Source: Saprospiraceae bacterium | GTDB lineage: Bacteria; Bacteroidota; Bacteroidia; Chitinophagales; Saprospiraceae | Length of the DNA stretch: 64,000 nt | NCBI GenBank assembly: GCA_020848995.1 | Contig: JADLHA010000032.1 | Coordinates: 1 to 64,000 of the forward strand | Reading direction: 5' to 3' | Position numbers and translations under genes: made by a program | The notes under the pieces: generated by a model | Told to the model about the DNA's origin: nothing | What the model saw: only the letters and a program-made list of their open reading frames with translations | Databases searched by the model: none | Shown: piece after piece, positions 34,586 to 42,583 of the stretch | Position numbering within the stretch: position 1 is the stretch's first letter | Layout: each line of letters opens with the position of its first letter

Positions 34586-35674
34586 TCATTTGGGAAACTG
34601 GGGAGAGATTTCGCGTTGAAGTGCATCGCTCCAGGGAGTTCCTTCCGCAAGCCTCCTGCGCAAGAGGATGAAGTCGACCTCCCGGCGATCCTTCGGACCG
34701 TAATGGAAGGCTTGAAAACCGGCGCGCGCTTCGGTCATCATGTTGAGTGCGAGCCATTCCCGGCTGCTTTCTTTGTTCTTGTCCCAGTGTTCCAGCTTCT
34801 TTTTGCGCACTTCGGAAAGCGTTTTTGCGGTGCAGTTTGGAAAGGTATGCAGCAGTTTAGCCGACAGCCGGTCCACCGCTTCATCCAATTTGCGGAAGTC
34901 GACGGTTGCTTTGGCAAGGAGTGCCTTTCCCGTTGCCAGCTCCTCTCCGGTCTTGGATGTGCCGAAAACTATGCGTCCATAGGAGTCAGTGAAGCGATCG
35001 ATGATCACCAGCGGGTTGGCAATGAATTCGCCGTCGACGACCAGGACCGGAGCTACGTCGGTGATCAGCCCCAGGTGGTAGGCCTGGTGGGCGGTCCAGG
35101 GCTCGCAGAGCGTCAGCGAAGCCATGGCGCGCTCCACTCCGACGAAGAGGTGCAAAAAATCGGTTGCGCCGCCAATTGCCGCGCTTCCGTGTTTAGGCCC
35201 CGCCTGCCCGAACCGGGCCAGGTCGGAGGCGATGGTAAAATCTGCTGCCATTCCGATTTCCTGTCCACCACCGATGCGCATGCCGTTGACGCGGTTGATG
35301 ACGGGCTTTTCGCATTTCAGGATGGCGCTGACCATGTCGTTAAACAGCCGCATGTACTGAGAATACTCCTGCGGGTTTCCGGCGTAGTACTCCGCATACT
35401 CCGCCGTGTTGCCTCCGGTGCAGAAAGCCTTTTCCCCAACAGCGGTAAACACTACGTTGACGACGCTGCGGTCGTTGGATGCATCCCCGAACGCCTGAAT
35501 GATCTGCTTGATGGCGGCTGTGGTATAAGAATTGTATTGCGCCGGATTGTTGAGGATGATCCAGGCATTATAAAGCCCGTCGACCGGTGATCCGTCTGAG
35601 TCGCGCACCGGCCGTTTCTCATACAAGATCTCCGAATAACGAACGTCTGTTAGGTTGTGGTTTTTCAGTTGCAT
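34586..35674 (-). CDS. oah: 6-oxocyclohex-1-ene-1-carbonyl-CoA hydrolase (ring-opening)
   Basis: A 362-residue crotonase-family enzyme that adds two waters to the 6-oxo compound and opens the ring, giving 3-hydroxypimelyl-CoA. Diagnostic Oah segments are visible: YNAWIILNNPAQYNSYTT, the long KAFCTGGNTAEYAEYYAGNP motif, NGMRIGGGQEIGMAADF and RFGQAGPKHGSAAIGG. Oah is widely used as the marker gene for anaerobic benzoyl-CoA degradation (bamA). A palindrome (35637-35652) lies inside its first codons and a second (35702-35717) just upstream, so it may be controlled from within the operon. Confidence 0.96.
   Translation of the reverse strand: MQLKNHNLTDVRYSEILYEKRPVRDSDGSPVDGLYNAWIILNNPAQYNSYTTAAIKQIIQAFGDASNDRSVVNVVFTAVGEKAFCTGGNTAEYAEYYAGNPQEYSQYMRLFNDMVSAILKCEKPVINRVNGMRIGGGQEIGMAADFTIASDLARFGQAGPKHGSAAIGGATDFLHLFVGVERAMASLTLCEPWTAHQAYHLGLITDVAPVLVVDGEFIANPLVIIDRFTDSYGRIVFGTSKTGEELATGKALLAKATVDFRKLDEAVDRLSAKLLHTFPNCTAKTLSEVRKKKLEHWDKNKESSREWLALNMMTEARAGFQAFHYGPKDRREVDFILLRRRLAEGTPWSDALQREISPQFPK
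35637..35652. promoter_or_regulatory. TAACnnACGTnnGTTA palindrome inside the start of oah
   Basis: The sequence taacgaacgtctgtta matches the 12-position palindrome TAACnnACGTnnGTTA exactly. It lies 22-37 bases into the oah coding region, and its centre is 65 bp from an identical-consensus site upstream. The form is typical of TetR-family operators. Confidence 0.55.
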
Positions 35675-35701
35675 ATATTGTGTTTAATTCATTGATGATG
35701 T

Positions 35702-35717
35702 TAACGTACGTTTGTTA
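35702..35717. promoter_or_regulatory. TAACnnACGTnnGTTA palindrome in the had-oah gap
   Basis: The sequence taacgtacgtttgtta is a second exact match, in the 40-base gap between had and oah and overlapping the had stop codon. Read on the complement it shares thirteen consecutive bases, gactaacaaacgt, with the site at 53277-53289 next to the TetR-family gene. Confidence 0.58.
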
Positions 35718-36776
35718 GTCAAAATCCGGAACCAGCACTACGCGACGCGTAAATTTATGCGCCAAGGTATCGCGAAACACTTCGTTGATCGACGACAAAG
35801 GCAGGGTCTGAACAAAGTCGCGAATGTCGAGTTTGCCCGATGCGATCAGTTCCACCACTTCCGGGTAGAGCTCGGGTTTGCATCCCCACGTGCCAATCAG
35901 TTTTGCATCAAAGGCCATGAGGTTGCTCAGACGCACTTCAACTTTATCCATGGTGAATCCCACAATGCTCAGGGTTGAGGCGTAGGTAATGAGGTTAAAT
36001 GCCAGTTCCTGTCCGGCGCGGGTGCCCGACATTTCGAAGATCTTCCATCCAAACTCGGGTGCTCCCAGGTCATTAGCTATGGCGCGCACCTGTTTCCGGA
36101 TGTCCTTTTGTTCCATGCCCCGCGTATTGAGGGTTGCCGGAATGCCGTGGTCTGAAGCCTTCGCGAGCTTCTGATCGTCGATGTCGATGGCCAGCACGCG
36201 GCCACCCATAATGCCTGCGATCAGCGCGGCATAGATCCCAACGCCTCCGACACCAATGACGATGGCAAGATCCCCCGGAACCAGTTCAGATTTTTTTAAG
36301 ACCTGATAGGGCGTAGAGATGGCGTCTGCAATTACCGATACCTGTTCCAGCGAATGGTGCTCCAATAGTTTGTCGGGAACTTCGCACAGGAAACGGTGTG
36401 GAACGACGACATGCGACGCAAACCCTCCGTCAAAATCATTGCCCGGCATGCGCTGGTTCTGGCAAATGTTGCTGCGGCCCGTCTGGCACAACATGCAGTC
36501 GCCACAAGGCAAAACGGCAGGAACGATTACCTTTTTGCCCACCCAATGCGGGGGACCCTCCACAACGGTACCGCTGATCTCGTGCCCGAGCGTAAGTGGA
36601 AAATCCTTACGCGTGCGCACACCGTGATGCCAAAAACTGATGTCTGTATGGCATACCCCGCAACCTGCCACGCGCACGAGCGCCTGGCCGTCGTCCAATG
36701 TACCGAGCTCCTTTACTACCTGTACAAAGGGTTCATTAACGCCGTTTGCCTGCCACTGTCTGATGCTTATAATCAT
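35715..36776 (-). CDS. had: 6-hydroxycyclohex-1-ene-1-carbonyl-CoA dehydrogenase
   Basis: A 353-residue zinc-type medium-chain alcohol dehydrogenase. The catalytic zinc motif GCGVCHTDISFWHHGVR, the GHEISGTVVE segment and the structural-zinc cysteines (CGDCMLCQTGRSNIC) are present, followed by the NAD loop GVGGVGIYAALIAG. The catalytic-site sequence with HHGVRT matches Had of Thauera, which oxidises the hydroxy-enoyl-CoA made by Dch. A 107-base gap with two possible hairpins separates it from the fusion gene upstream, so it may have partial transcriptional independence. Confidence 0.92.
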   Translation of the reverse strand: MIISIRQWQANGVNEPFVQVVKELGTLDDGQALVRVAGCGVCHTDISFWHHGVRTRKDFPLTLGHEISGTVVEGPPHWVGKKVIVPAVLPCGDCMLCQTGRSNICQNQRMPGNDFDGGFASHVVVPHRFLCEVPDKLLEHHSLEQVSVIADAISTPYQVLKKSELVPGDLAIVIGVGGVGIYAALIAGIMGGRVLAIDIDDQKLAKASDHGIPATLNTRGMEQKDIRKQVRAIANDLGAPEFGWKIFEMSGTRAGQELAFNLITYASTLSIVGFTMDKVEVRLSNLMAFDAKLIGTWGCKPELYPEVVELIASGKLDIRDFVQTLPLSSINEVFRDTLAHKFTRRVVLVPDFD

Positions 36777-36883
36777 TGATGCTTTGTTATTGGAGATGAT
36801 CCAGATGTTTTATGCTCCAGCATGCGCTTCCGGACGCATGGTCCAGACGGACCACTTTTTCATCGCCCTCCCCAAACGCCATG

Positions 36884-38725
36884 TCAGGGAAGGGTTTTTT
36901 CGGCGCGCTTCTTTGCTTCCGCTCCGGCTTTAGCCTGAAAGCTACGCAATGCAAGCAACGCTGCTCCGTGCGATACGACGTACTGGGGTGCTTCTGCGAT
37001 GCGTAGGTCTATATGAAACATTTCGTTCAGAATATTTTTCAGGTAGGGATGGTGAGCCGCAACGCCACCGATCAGCACACATGGAATGCCTGGGTCGATT
37101 CGCATCTTGGAGATCTTTCCTGCGATGGAAAGGTAAATGCCCCGGGCTATATCTTCCCGGCTCATCCCGTCGAAGATCCAGTTCATGATCTCTGTCTTGG
37201 CAAACACCGTACAAAAACTGTTCAGCGGTTTGTCGTAGGCCGAATGCGATGCCAGTCTGCTCATTTCCTCAACGCTGATCTGCGCGCGCTCGGCGATCTC
37301 TGAAAGAAAAGACCCCGTGCCCGCTGCGCATTTGTCGTTCATGTAAAATTGCTCTACGTTGCCTCCGGCATCGCAACGGATGATCTTGATGTCTTCTCCG
37401 CCAATGTCGATGATGTTCTTTTCTCCCGGAACGCTCTGCGACACCCCTGCTGCTGCACAGTTGATTTCCGTTTTAACCATATCGCAGGCTTCAAAATACT
37501 TCCTGCCGTATCCCGTTGCGCAACTCTGGACAATCCGGAAATTCTGATGGATCGCGGCGAGCACGTTCTCCTGAGCTTTGTTGTCTGCCGTTATGGTCGT
37601 CAGCACGTAGCGAAACAGGGGTTTTCCCGATTCATCGATCACCGTAAATTTGGTAAAGGCCGACCCGAGGTCAACTCCTAAAAAGCAATCCATCTGCCGG
37701 AAGACCAGCGGCATCGTCTGCTTGTGCACCAGTCCCTTCTCGAGTATTTTCCGGTTTACCTGGGAAGCGGTTCCCGGTTGCCGCGAAATGATGTTTTTGT
37801 TCGACATGGCTTTTACCACATTGGTAAAAGACAGGTTCAGCGAAGTGCGCGTGTAATGTTTGCGACCGTAGCTCACGATCTTGCCGTTGAAGTAGTCGAT
37901 CTCGGTGGGCCGGTTTTGAATGAGGTCGAGTGCCAGAGAGGGAAAGTGGTCGCCGCCCCGCTTCAGGTACACGAGGCACTTTCGCAGAAAATCATCCGAA
38001 AAACGGATCTTCTCCTGCTCTGCCACGAGCACGGCTTCGCCTATGATCTGCTCGACGAGTTCGACGGTATCGGGTTCGGCCATGGCCTCGGCCATGGTGA
38101 GACGGCTCACACCACAAATGGCGCTGACCGATGCGTTGAGTATGGTTTTTTCCCAAACGCGAACGCGCAATTGCTGGCTGTCTACCGCGCGCGTATCCAT
38201 GCCCGATGCATTTAAAAGATCTGCAATGGCAACGGCCTTTTCCGGACAGGCGTCGTTTACCGAACCAATGTAGTTGGGAGGTTGAAAGAAGGTAACTTTT
38301 ACCGTATTGGGACTGAGCAGCGCGCCGGCAAAATTGACGACCATCCGGAGGGTGCGCGATTCTCCAAAGGTCTCGGTGAGCATGTCCTCGACGTCAATGC
38401 CGTTTTGTGCAGACACAAAATAGGTCTTGCTCAGGTTGAGTTGCGCTACCTGTTGGATCGATTCCGGTAGATGGTAGGTCTTGGTTGCAAAAAAGATGAA
38501 ATCGGGGTTGAGCTCCGCCATCGATGCAATGTCGGGATAGACCTGGTCGAATTCCGCCGTTGCGTTGAGCACGTTCTCGAGCCGGATGCCCTCACTCAGG
38601 ATCTTGTCGCGTTTCACCTGGTTGCGCACGCACAATGCCACTTCGCATCCTGCGCGCTTGAGCATGACCGCCAGAATAGAACCCACGGGGCCGAGACCGA
38701 TGATGGCAGTTCGCAAAGGCGTCAT
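36884..38725 (-). CDS. fusion: PanE/ApbA-like dehydrogenase + BcrA/BcrD-type activase
   Basis: A 613-residue protein with two unrelated domains. Residues 1-320 resemble the ketopantoate-reductase family (GLGPVGSILA loop at 10-20; VRVWEKTILNASVSAICG in the helical part). PanE relatives include D-2-hydroxyacid dehydrogenases. After a short linker, residues 345-613 form a BadF/BcrA-type ATPase: FLGVDLGSAFTKF, GYGRK, IGGEDIK, and the [4Fe-4S] cysteines C466 (DKCAAGTGSF) and C505 (NSFCTVFAKTE). It should deliver ATP-driven electrons to a dehydratase or reductase, presumably the BcrB-like subunit whose gene overlaps it by ATGA. I know of no described protein with this fusion. Confidence 0.85.
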   Translation of the reverse strand: MTPLRTAIIGLGPVGSILAVMLKRAGCEVALCVRNQVKRDKILSEGIRLENVLNATAEFDQVYPDIASMAELNPDFIFFATKTYHLPESIQQVAQLNLSKTYFVSAQNGIDVEDMLTETFGESRTLRMVVNFAGALLSPNTVKVTFFQPPNYIGSVNDACPEKAVAIADLLNASGMDTRAVDSQQLRVRVWEKTILNASVSAICGVSRLTMAEAMAEPDTVELVEQIIGEAVLVAEQEKIRFSDDFLRKCLVYLKRGGDHFPSLALDLIQNRPTEIDYFNGKIVSYGRKHYTRTSLNLSFTNVVKAMSNKNIISRQPGTASQVNRKILEKGLVHKQTMPLVFRQMDCFLGVDLGSAFTKFTVIDESGKPLFRYVLTTITADNKAQENVLAAIHQNFRIVQSCATGYGRKYFEACDMVKTEINCAAAGVSQSVPGEKNIIDIGGEDIKIIRCDAGGNVEQFYMNDKCAAGTGSFLSEIAERAQISVEEMSRLASHSAYDKPLNSFCTVFAKTEIMNWIFDGMSREDIARGIYLSIAGKISKMRIDPGIPCVLIGGVAAHHPYLKNILNEMFHIDLRIAEAPQYVVSHGAALLALRSFQAKAGAEAKKRAEKTLP

Positions 38726-39942
38726 ATCATAGAAACTTTTCGGCTCTCCAACTGCTCGAGGAAGGTCTCAATGCGGGTGATGGACTGGCCTTCGCTGAAG
38801 AAACGCAAGTCGCACAGGTCTCCTTCCACCACCAGAGCGGGTACGCCGGTGCGCTCCCGCAGTTGTTGCGGCATTCCGAACCGTGCGTTGCTGTTGTTAA
38901 AACACGTTTTCGAATCGTGGTAGATGATGCCGTCGATCGAATACTCCTCAAACCATTGTGCCAGCATATCCATTTTGGCCTTTTCGCTGCGGTTGATGAA
39001 AATCTCCGTGTAGGCCCTTGCCGTAGATGTCCACGGATCTGCTTCGTCAAACTGGTCGAAGATCCACGAGTTGCAATACGTGGAAGCCACGACGGCCGAC
39101 CGGTTCTGGACAAACAGGTCGCTGAGCATGCGCAGCTTGCCCCAGATGGGCATACCATCCCAAAAGATGCGCGTGGCCGGTTCGCTCAGAAAGCCTCGAC
39201 CTGCAAGCACGTTGGCTTCGAGTTCATCGACGAGCCTGCGGTAATAATGCACTGCCTGCTCCGTTCCACGCAACACGACGATGGGTCCCATATGGATGGT
39301 TGCATCAAAAAAGCTGATGGGGGGATTTTCAGCTGCTGCAGTGCGAAGAGCCTGCTGCCAAAGCAGGGTAGCCTCTTTGCTCAGGCGCACCACTTCGCGA
39401 AAACGGTCGGGATCGAAAGACCTCCCGCTGGCCTTCTCGCAAATGGGAATGAGGTCTCTGAATTGAGTGGCCACCAGGGTGGTCTCAGCCTCTCCGACAA
39501 GGTCGAGGTGCCGGGGCGGATAGATTCCGGCCACCGGACATTGGAAATGACGTGCATAAAAATTGAACCAATCCTGTACTTCACGACACTGATTGGTATT
39601 GTAAACGATGAGGTCCGGGCGGGGAGCCCCGTCGAGTCCGTAGTGCTTGCGCAGCGGCGATTGCCCCTGAAGAAATGCGCCGATGTCGGAAGTGGTGTAG
39701 GAGCAAACGTGTCCTGAAAATCCACATTTTACAGCTTCCGGAATGCTGTCCATTGCCGTGCGCGTCGCACCGAGCAGGGCACCGTGGTTTTCCGGAAAGT
39801 AAACTTCGAATCCAAAAGACCTAAGGAGCTCTGCCGGTCCCACGCTGGTGCACCAGGCCACTTTGCCATTACCGCTGGCAAAGGAGTGGAAATAGGCTCC
39901 CATGATCTCTTTGAGGTATGTCGATGCCTGAATGGTGTACAT
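38722..39942 (-). CDS. BcrB/HgdB-family subunit of unknown substrate
   Basis: About 406 residues of the 2-hydroxyacyl-CoA dehydratase / benzoyl-CoA reductase subunit family. Features are KVAWCTSVGPAELLRSFGFE at the N-terminus, the cysteine at HVCSYTTSDIG, NQCREVQDWF, and DSKTCFNNSN near residue 345. These cysteines fit a [4Fe-4S] cluster with substrate bound directly to iron. It is clearly different from BcrB and BcrC encoded upstream, and only one such subunit is present, whereas known enzymes have two. A GTG at 39960 overlapping the ligase stop is an alternative start. Its genetic partners are the activase fusion and the acyl-CoA ligase. Confidence 0.85.
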   Translation of the reverse strand: MYTIQASTYLKEIMGAYFHSFASGNGKVAWCTSVGPAELLRSFGFEVYFPENHGALLGATRTAMDSIPEAVKCGFSGHVCSYTTSDIGAFLQGQSPLRKHYGLDGAPRPDLIVYNTNQCREVQDWFNFYARHFQCPVAGIYPPRHLDLVGEAETTLVATQFRDLIPICEKASGRSFDPDRFREVVRLSKEATLLWQQALRTAAAENPPISFFDATIHMGPIVVLRGTEQAVHYYRRLVDELEANVLAGRGFLSEPATRIFWDGMPIWGKLRMLSDLFVQNRSAVVASTYCNSWIFDQFDEADPWTSTARAYTEIFINRSEKAKMDMLAQWFEEYSIDGIIYHDSKTCFNNSNARFGMPQQLRERTGVPALVVEGDLCDLRFFSEGQSITRIETFLEQLESRKVSMI

Positions 39943-39956
39943 AGTTGTTGTCTCAA

Positions 39957-41675
39957 TCACAATTCAATGACGTACACTTCCTGATCGGTGGGCACGTCGT
40001 CTCCGTATAATTTTCTGAGGTGGTCGCGGTATTTCGCGAGCACGTTGTTGGGTGCCATTTTCATCGATGGGGTCAGCGTGGCATTGTCGATCGACAATTC
40101 ATCGAGGATGATCGCAGCGGATTTCAGTTTGGAAAATTTCTGGTGGATGGTGTCGTTGGCTGTCTTTAAACACCCCGTCAGGCATCGGCCCAGTTCGTTG
40201 AGGTTGCGCGGACAGAAACATCCTTCATCGAGGGTGCGCAGGTAGTCGGGCTTCTCCAGCAGGTTTTTATTGGGAAAGATCAGCGCCACGGGGTGGTCTG
40301 CTCCCGAACCGGTGACCAGGATGTACTGAACGTAATGGCATTGTTTCTGTATGGCCGTCTCGAGATCTGTGGGGATGACCTTTTCGCCGTTTGAAAGTTT
40401 GAAGATCCGGTCTTTTCTCGAGATCAGCTTCAACCCCGCATCTGTAAATTCTCCCACGTCGCCCGTTTTGAACCAGCCATCAGAGGTGAACACACGTTCG
40501 TTAGCTGTATCATTTTTGTAATATCCGGCCATGACGTTTGGCCCCTTGATGAGGATCTCCCCTTCTTCGTCGATCCGGATGGACACACCGGGAATGGGCA
40601 TGCCCACAACGCCCGGCGCACGGGCCCGTTGCGGATCCGTCAGGGTACAACATGGCGATGTTTCCGTCAGGCCCCATCCTTCGATCACCGGAATTTTGCG
40701 GCGCTCGAATTCATCCGACAACCAGACGGGCAACGCAGCTGCTGCGGTAAATACAAAGCGCAAACCCGAATTAAAAAAAATGTCTTCGGCCTCGGCACTT
40801 TGCCGCGTCATTTCAAACAGCGACTGGTACACTTTGGGGACGCTGAAGAAGACGGTTGGCCTGATCTGCTTCCAGTTTTCGAACAAAACGGAGACATCCT
40901 TTCCATAGCTGCTTTCAACCGCGTAAGCTGCACCGTTGCATATGGCAGCAAACAATTCGAATATGCCCCCAAAGCTATGGTGCCAGGGCAGATACGAGAG
41001 GAAGCGATCATCGGGACCCACCTTGAGCAGGGGAGCTATGGCTGCTTGTTGTGAAAGGATGTTGCGGTGTGTGAGTTGCACGAGTTTGGGAACGTCCATC
41101 GTTCCCGACGTGTACATCCCCAGACACACCTGACCGGGATCCGCATCAACAAAAACGGGCTCTGCCGCTTTGTCTTCGCGATGCCGCAATGTATGGAACG
41201 AAAGAATGTCCGGTGGAATGTGCGCCCGGTCGACTGGCAGGTCGATGAGGATCAGTTTACCTGAAAACTGGTCCAAAGTGATTTGGGCTAACTGGTCTGC
41301 CCCCTCTGCGGCAATCCAGCCTGCATCCGAGAACCCGATGAGCAGGTCGGATGTCGGTTTTTTAAAGTGTGCGAATATGGGAATTGCAACGCCGCCCATC
41401 GCCATGACCGCCAGTTCGAGTTCGAGCATCTCCAGACGGTTGCGCGAAAAGATGACCATGCGATGTCCGGCGCCAAAGCCGCGCTCTTCGAGCGAGCGGG
41501 TGATGTTGCAGATGTCGCCGAAAAAAACCGACCACTTGGTAGAGAGGTATTCGCCATCCGGACTCTTTTGACGAAAGACCACGCGATCGCCAAAGCGCGC
41601 GGCATTGCTTTGCAGCATGGCCGCAATGTTTGGAAACGTGGGTCCTGCCGTTAGCTTCGATTGCAGTGTATCCAT
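39957..41675 (-). CDS. AMP-forming acyl/aryl-CoA ligase
   Basis: A 572-residue member of the adenylate-forming family. The P-loop-like motif is slightly altered (GMYTSGTMDVPKLVQLTH), and EGWGLTETSP and GWFKTGDVGEF with the RKDRIFKLSNGEKV hinge are present. The overall pattern is closer to long-chain (FadD15-like) ligases than to benzoate-CoA ligases, so the substrate is uncertain. Position between bcrD and the second dehydratase-like subunit suggests it activates an aromatic or 2-hydroxy acid for this cluster. No separate benzoate or 4-hydroxybenzoate CoA ligase of the classical type is seen. Confidence 0.85.
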   Translation of the reverse strand: MDTLQSKLTAGPTFPNIAAMLQSNAARFGDRVVFRQKSPDGEYLSTKWSVFFGDICNITRSLEERGFGAGHRMVIFSRNRLEMLELELAVMAMGGVAIPIFAHFKKPTSDLLIGFSDAGWIAAEGADQLAQITLDQFSGKLILIDLPVDRAHIPPDILSFHTLRHREDKAAEPVFVDADPGQVCLGMYTSGTMDVPKLVQLTHRNILSQQAAIAPLLKVGPDDRFLSYLPWHHSFGGIFELFAAICNGAAYAVESSYGKDVSVLFENWKQIRPTVFFSVPKVYQSLFEMTRQSAEAEDIFFNSGLRFVFTAAAALPVWLSDEFERRKIPVIEGWGLTETSPCCTLTDPQRARAPGVVGMPIPGVSIRIDEEGEILIKGPNVMAGYYKNDTANERVFTSDGWFKTGDVGEFTDAGLKLISRKDRIFKLSNGEKVIPTDLETAIQKQCHYVQYILVTGSGADHPVALIFPNKNLLEKPDYLRTLDEGCFCPRNLNELGRCLTGCLKTANDTIHQKFSKLKSAAIILDELSIDNATLTPSMKMAPNNVLAKYRDHLRKLYGDDVPTDQEVYVIEL

Positions 41676-41695
41676 GGCGAGGTGACGGTTTCGCT

Positions 41696-42556
41696 TTATT
41701 GCGCCAGAATGGCTGCGTTCTTTTGTCGCAGTACGTAATAGCGGAACCCGCCCCAGAGCGCGGCTCCAACAGCTCCCGAATAGATGGCGTCGGGATGGCT
41801 TACAAAATCCATTTGTTTCTTTTTGTTTTCCTGCGACAATTCTTCAATGGCTTGTATCATGCCAACGTTCATGCCCATCCCTCCAACCAGTGCCACCGGC
41901 GATTCTGCATTTAGCGCGCCGAGCAATTTGATGACGCGTTGGGCAATTGACAGGTTGATGCCTTTTACGATGTTGGGTGTAGACAGCCCTTTCGATACGA
42001 GGTTGATGACGTCGGTCTCGGCGAGTACGGCGCAGATGCCAGAGGGGACTTCGGGTTTATCGGCTTTAAGGGAGATCTCGCCCACTTCTTCGATGGCCAG
42101 TCCGAGATAGCGCGAAATGTTCTCGATGAACTGTCCGGATCCCGATGCACATTGCCCGGTCATTTTGTAATCGAGCACTTTGCCGCGAGCATCCACCTTG
42201 ATCGCACGTACGTAGAGCCCGCCCATATCGACCACCGTCTTTGCTCCGGGGGCAAAGAAAATGCCTCCGCGCGCGTGAGAGGTCATGCTGTAGAAGTGAC
42301 CCGTTTTACGCGTCACCATCTCGCCTTCTCCCGTCGAAGCGGTGTAGGCAATGTCGCGATCGTAATCGAGGCGGTTTCGCTGTAACAGCATGTCGGCAAC
42401 ATCTGCAGCAACATCCTTCGGATTGCGCTTCCGGATTTTCTCCGTCTGCTTGTCGACAAGCCGGTGATCGCCGCCTGCGTGATCGTATTGCATTAAAACG
42501 CCTTTGACGTAGCTGCCGCCAACGTCGATGCCCATGGTATAGATCTTTTCGCTCAT
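41696..42556 (-). CDS. bcrD: benzoyl-CoA reductase subunit D (ATPase)
   Basis: A 286-residue ATP-binding subunit of the BcrA/BcrD module. It shows GIDVGGSYVKGVLM at the N-terminus, VVDMGGLYVRAIKVD, the cluster cysteines in GQCASGSGQF and GICAVLAETDVI, and VGGMGMNVG. BcrA and BcrD share one [4Fe-4S] cluster between them and couple ATP hydrolysis to electron transfer into BcrBC. Length matches Thauera BcrD (about 282). It follows bcrA by 27 bases. Confidence 0.95.
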   Translation of the reverse strand: MSEKIYTMGIDVGGSYVKGVLMQYDHAGGDHRLVDKQTEKIRKRNPKDVAADVADMLLQRNRLDYDRDIAYTASTGEGEMVTRKTGHFYSMTSHARGGIFFAPGAKTVVDMGGLYVRAIKVDARGKVLDYKMTGQCASGSGQFIENISRYLGLAIEEVGEISLKADKPEVPSGICAVLAETDVINLVSKGLSTPNIVKGINLSIAQRVIKLLGALNAESPVALVGGMGMNVGMIQAIEELSQENKKKQMDFVSHPDAIYSGAVGAALWGGFRYYVLRQKNAAILAQ

Positions 42557-42583
42557 ATTCCTATGTTTATCGGTGATGGTTGA

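Noticed and set aside
33431-35590. A 719-codon open frame on the plus strand opposite dch and oah
   Set aside because: It is antisense to two genes with strong family motifs, and its translation shows no domain; long antisense frames are expected at this base composition.
36777-36883. Terminator between the activase fusion and had
   Set aside because: Two short GC stems (for example ggtcc-gtct-ggacc) are present on the minus strand, but no T-run follows; an attenuator cannot be shown.
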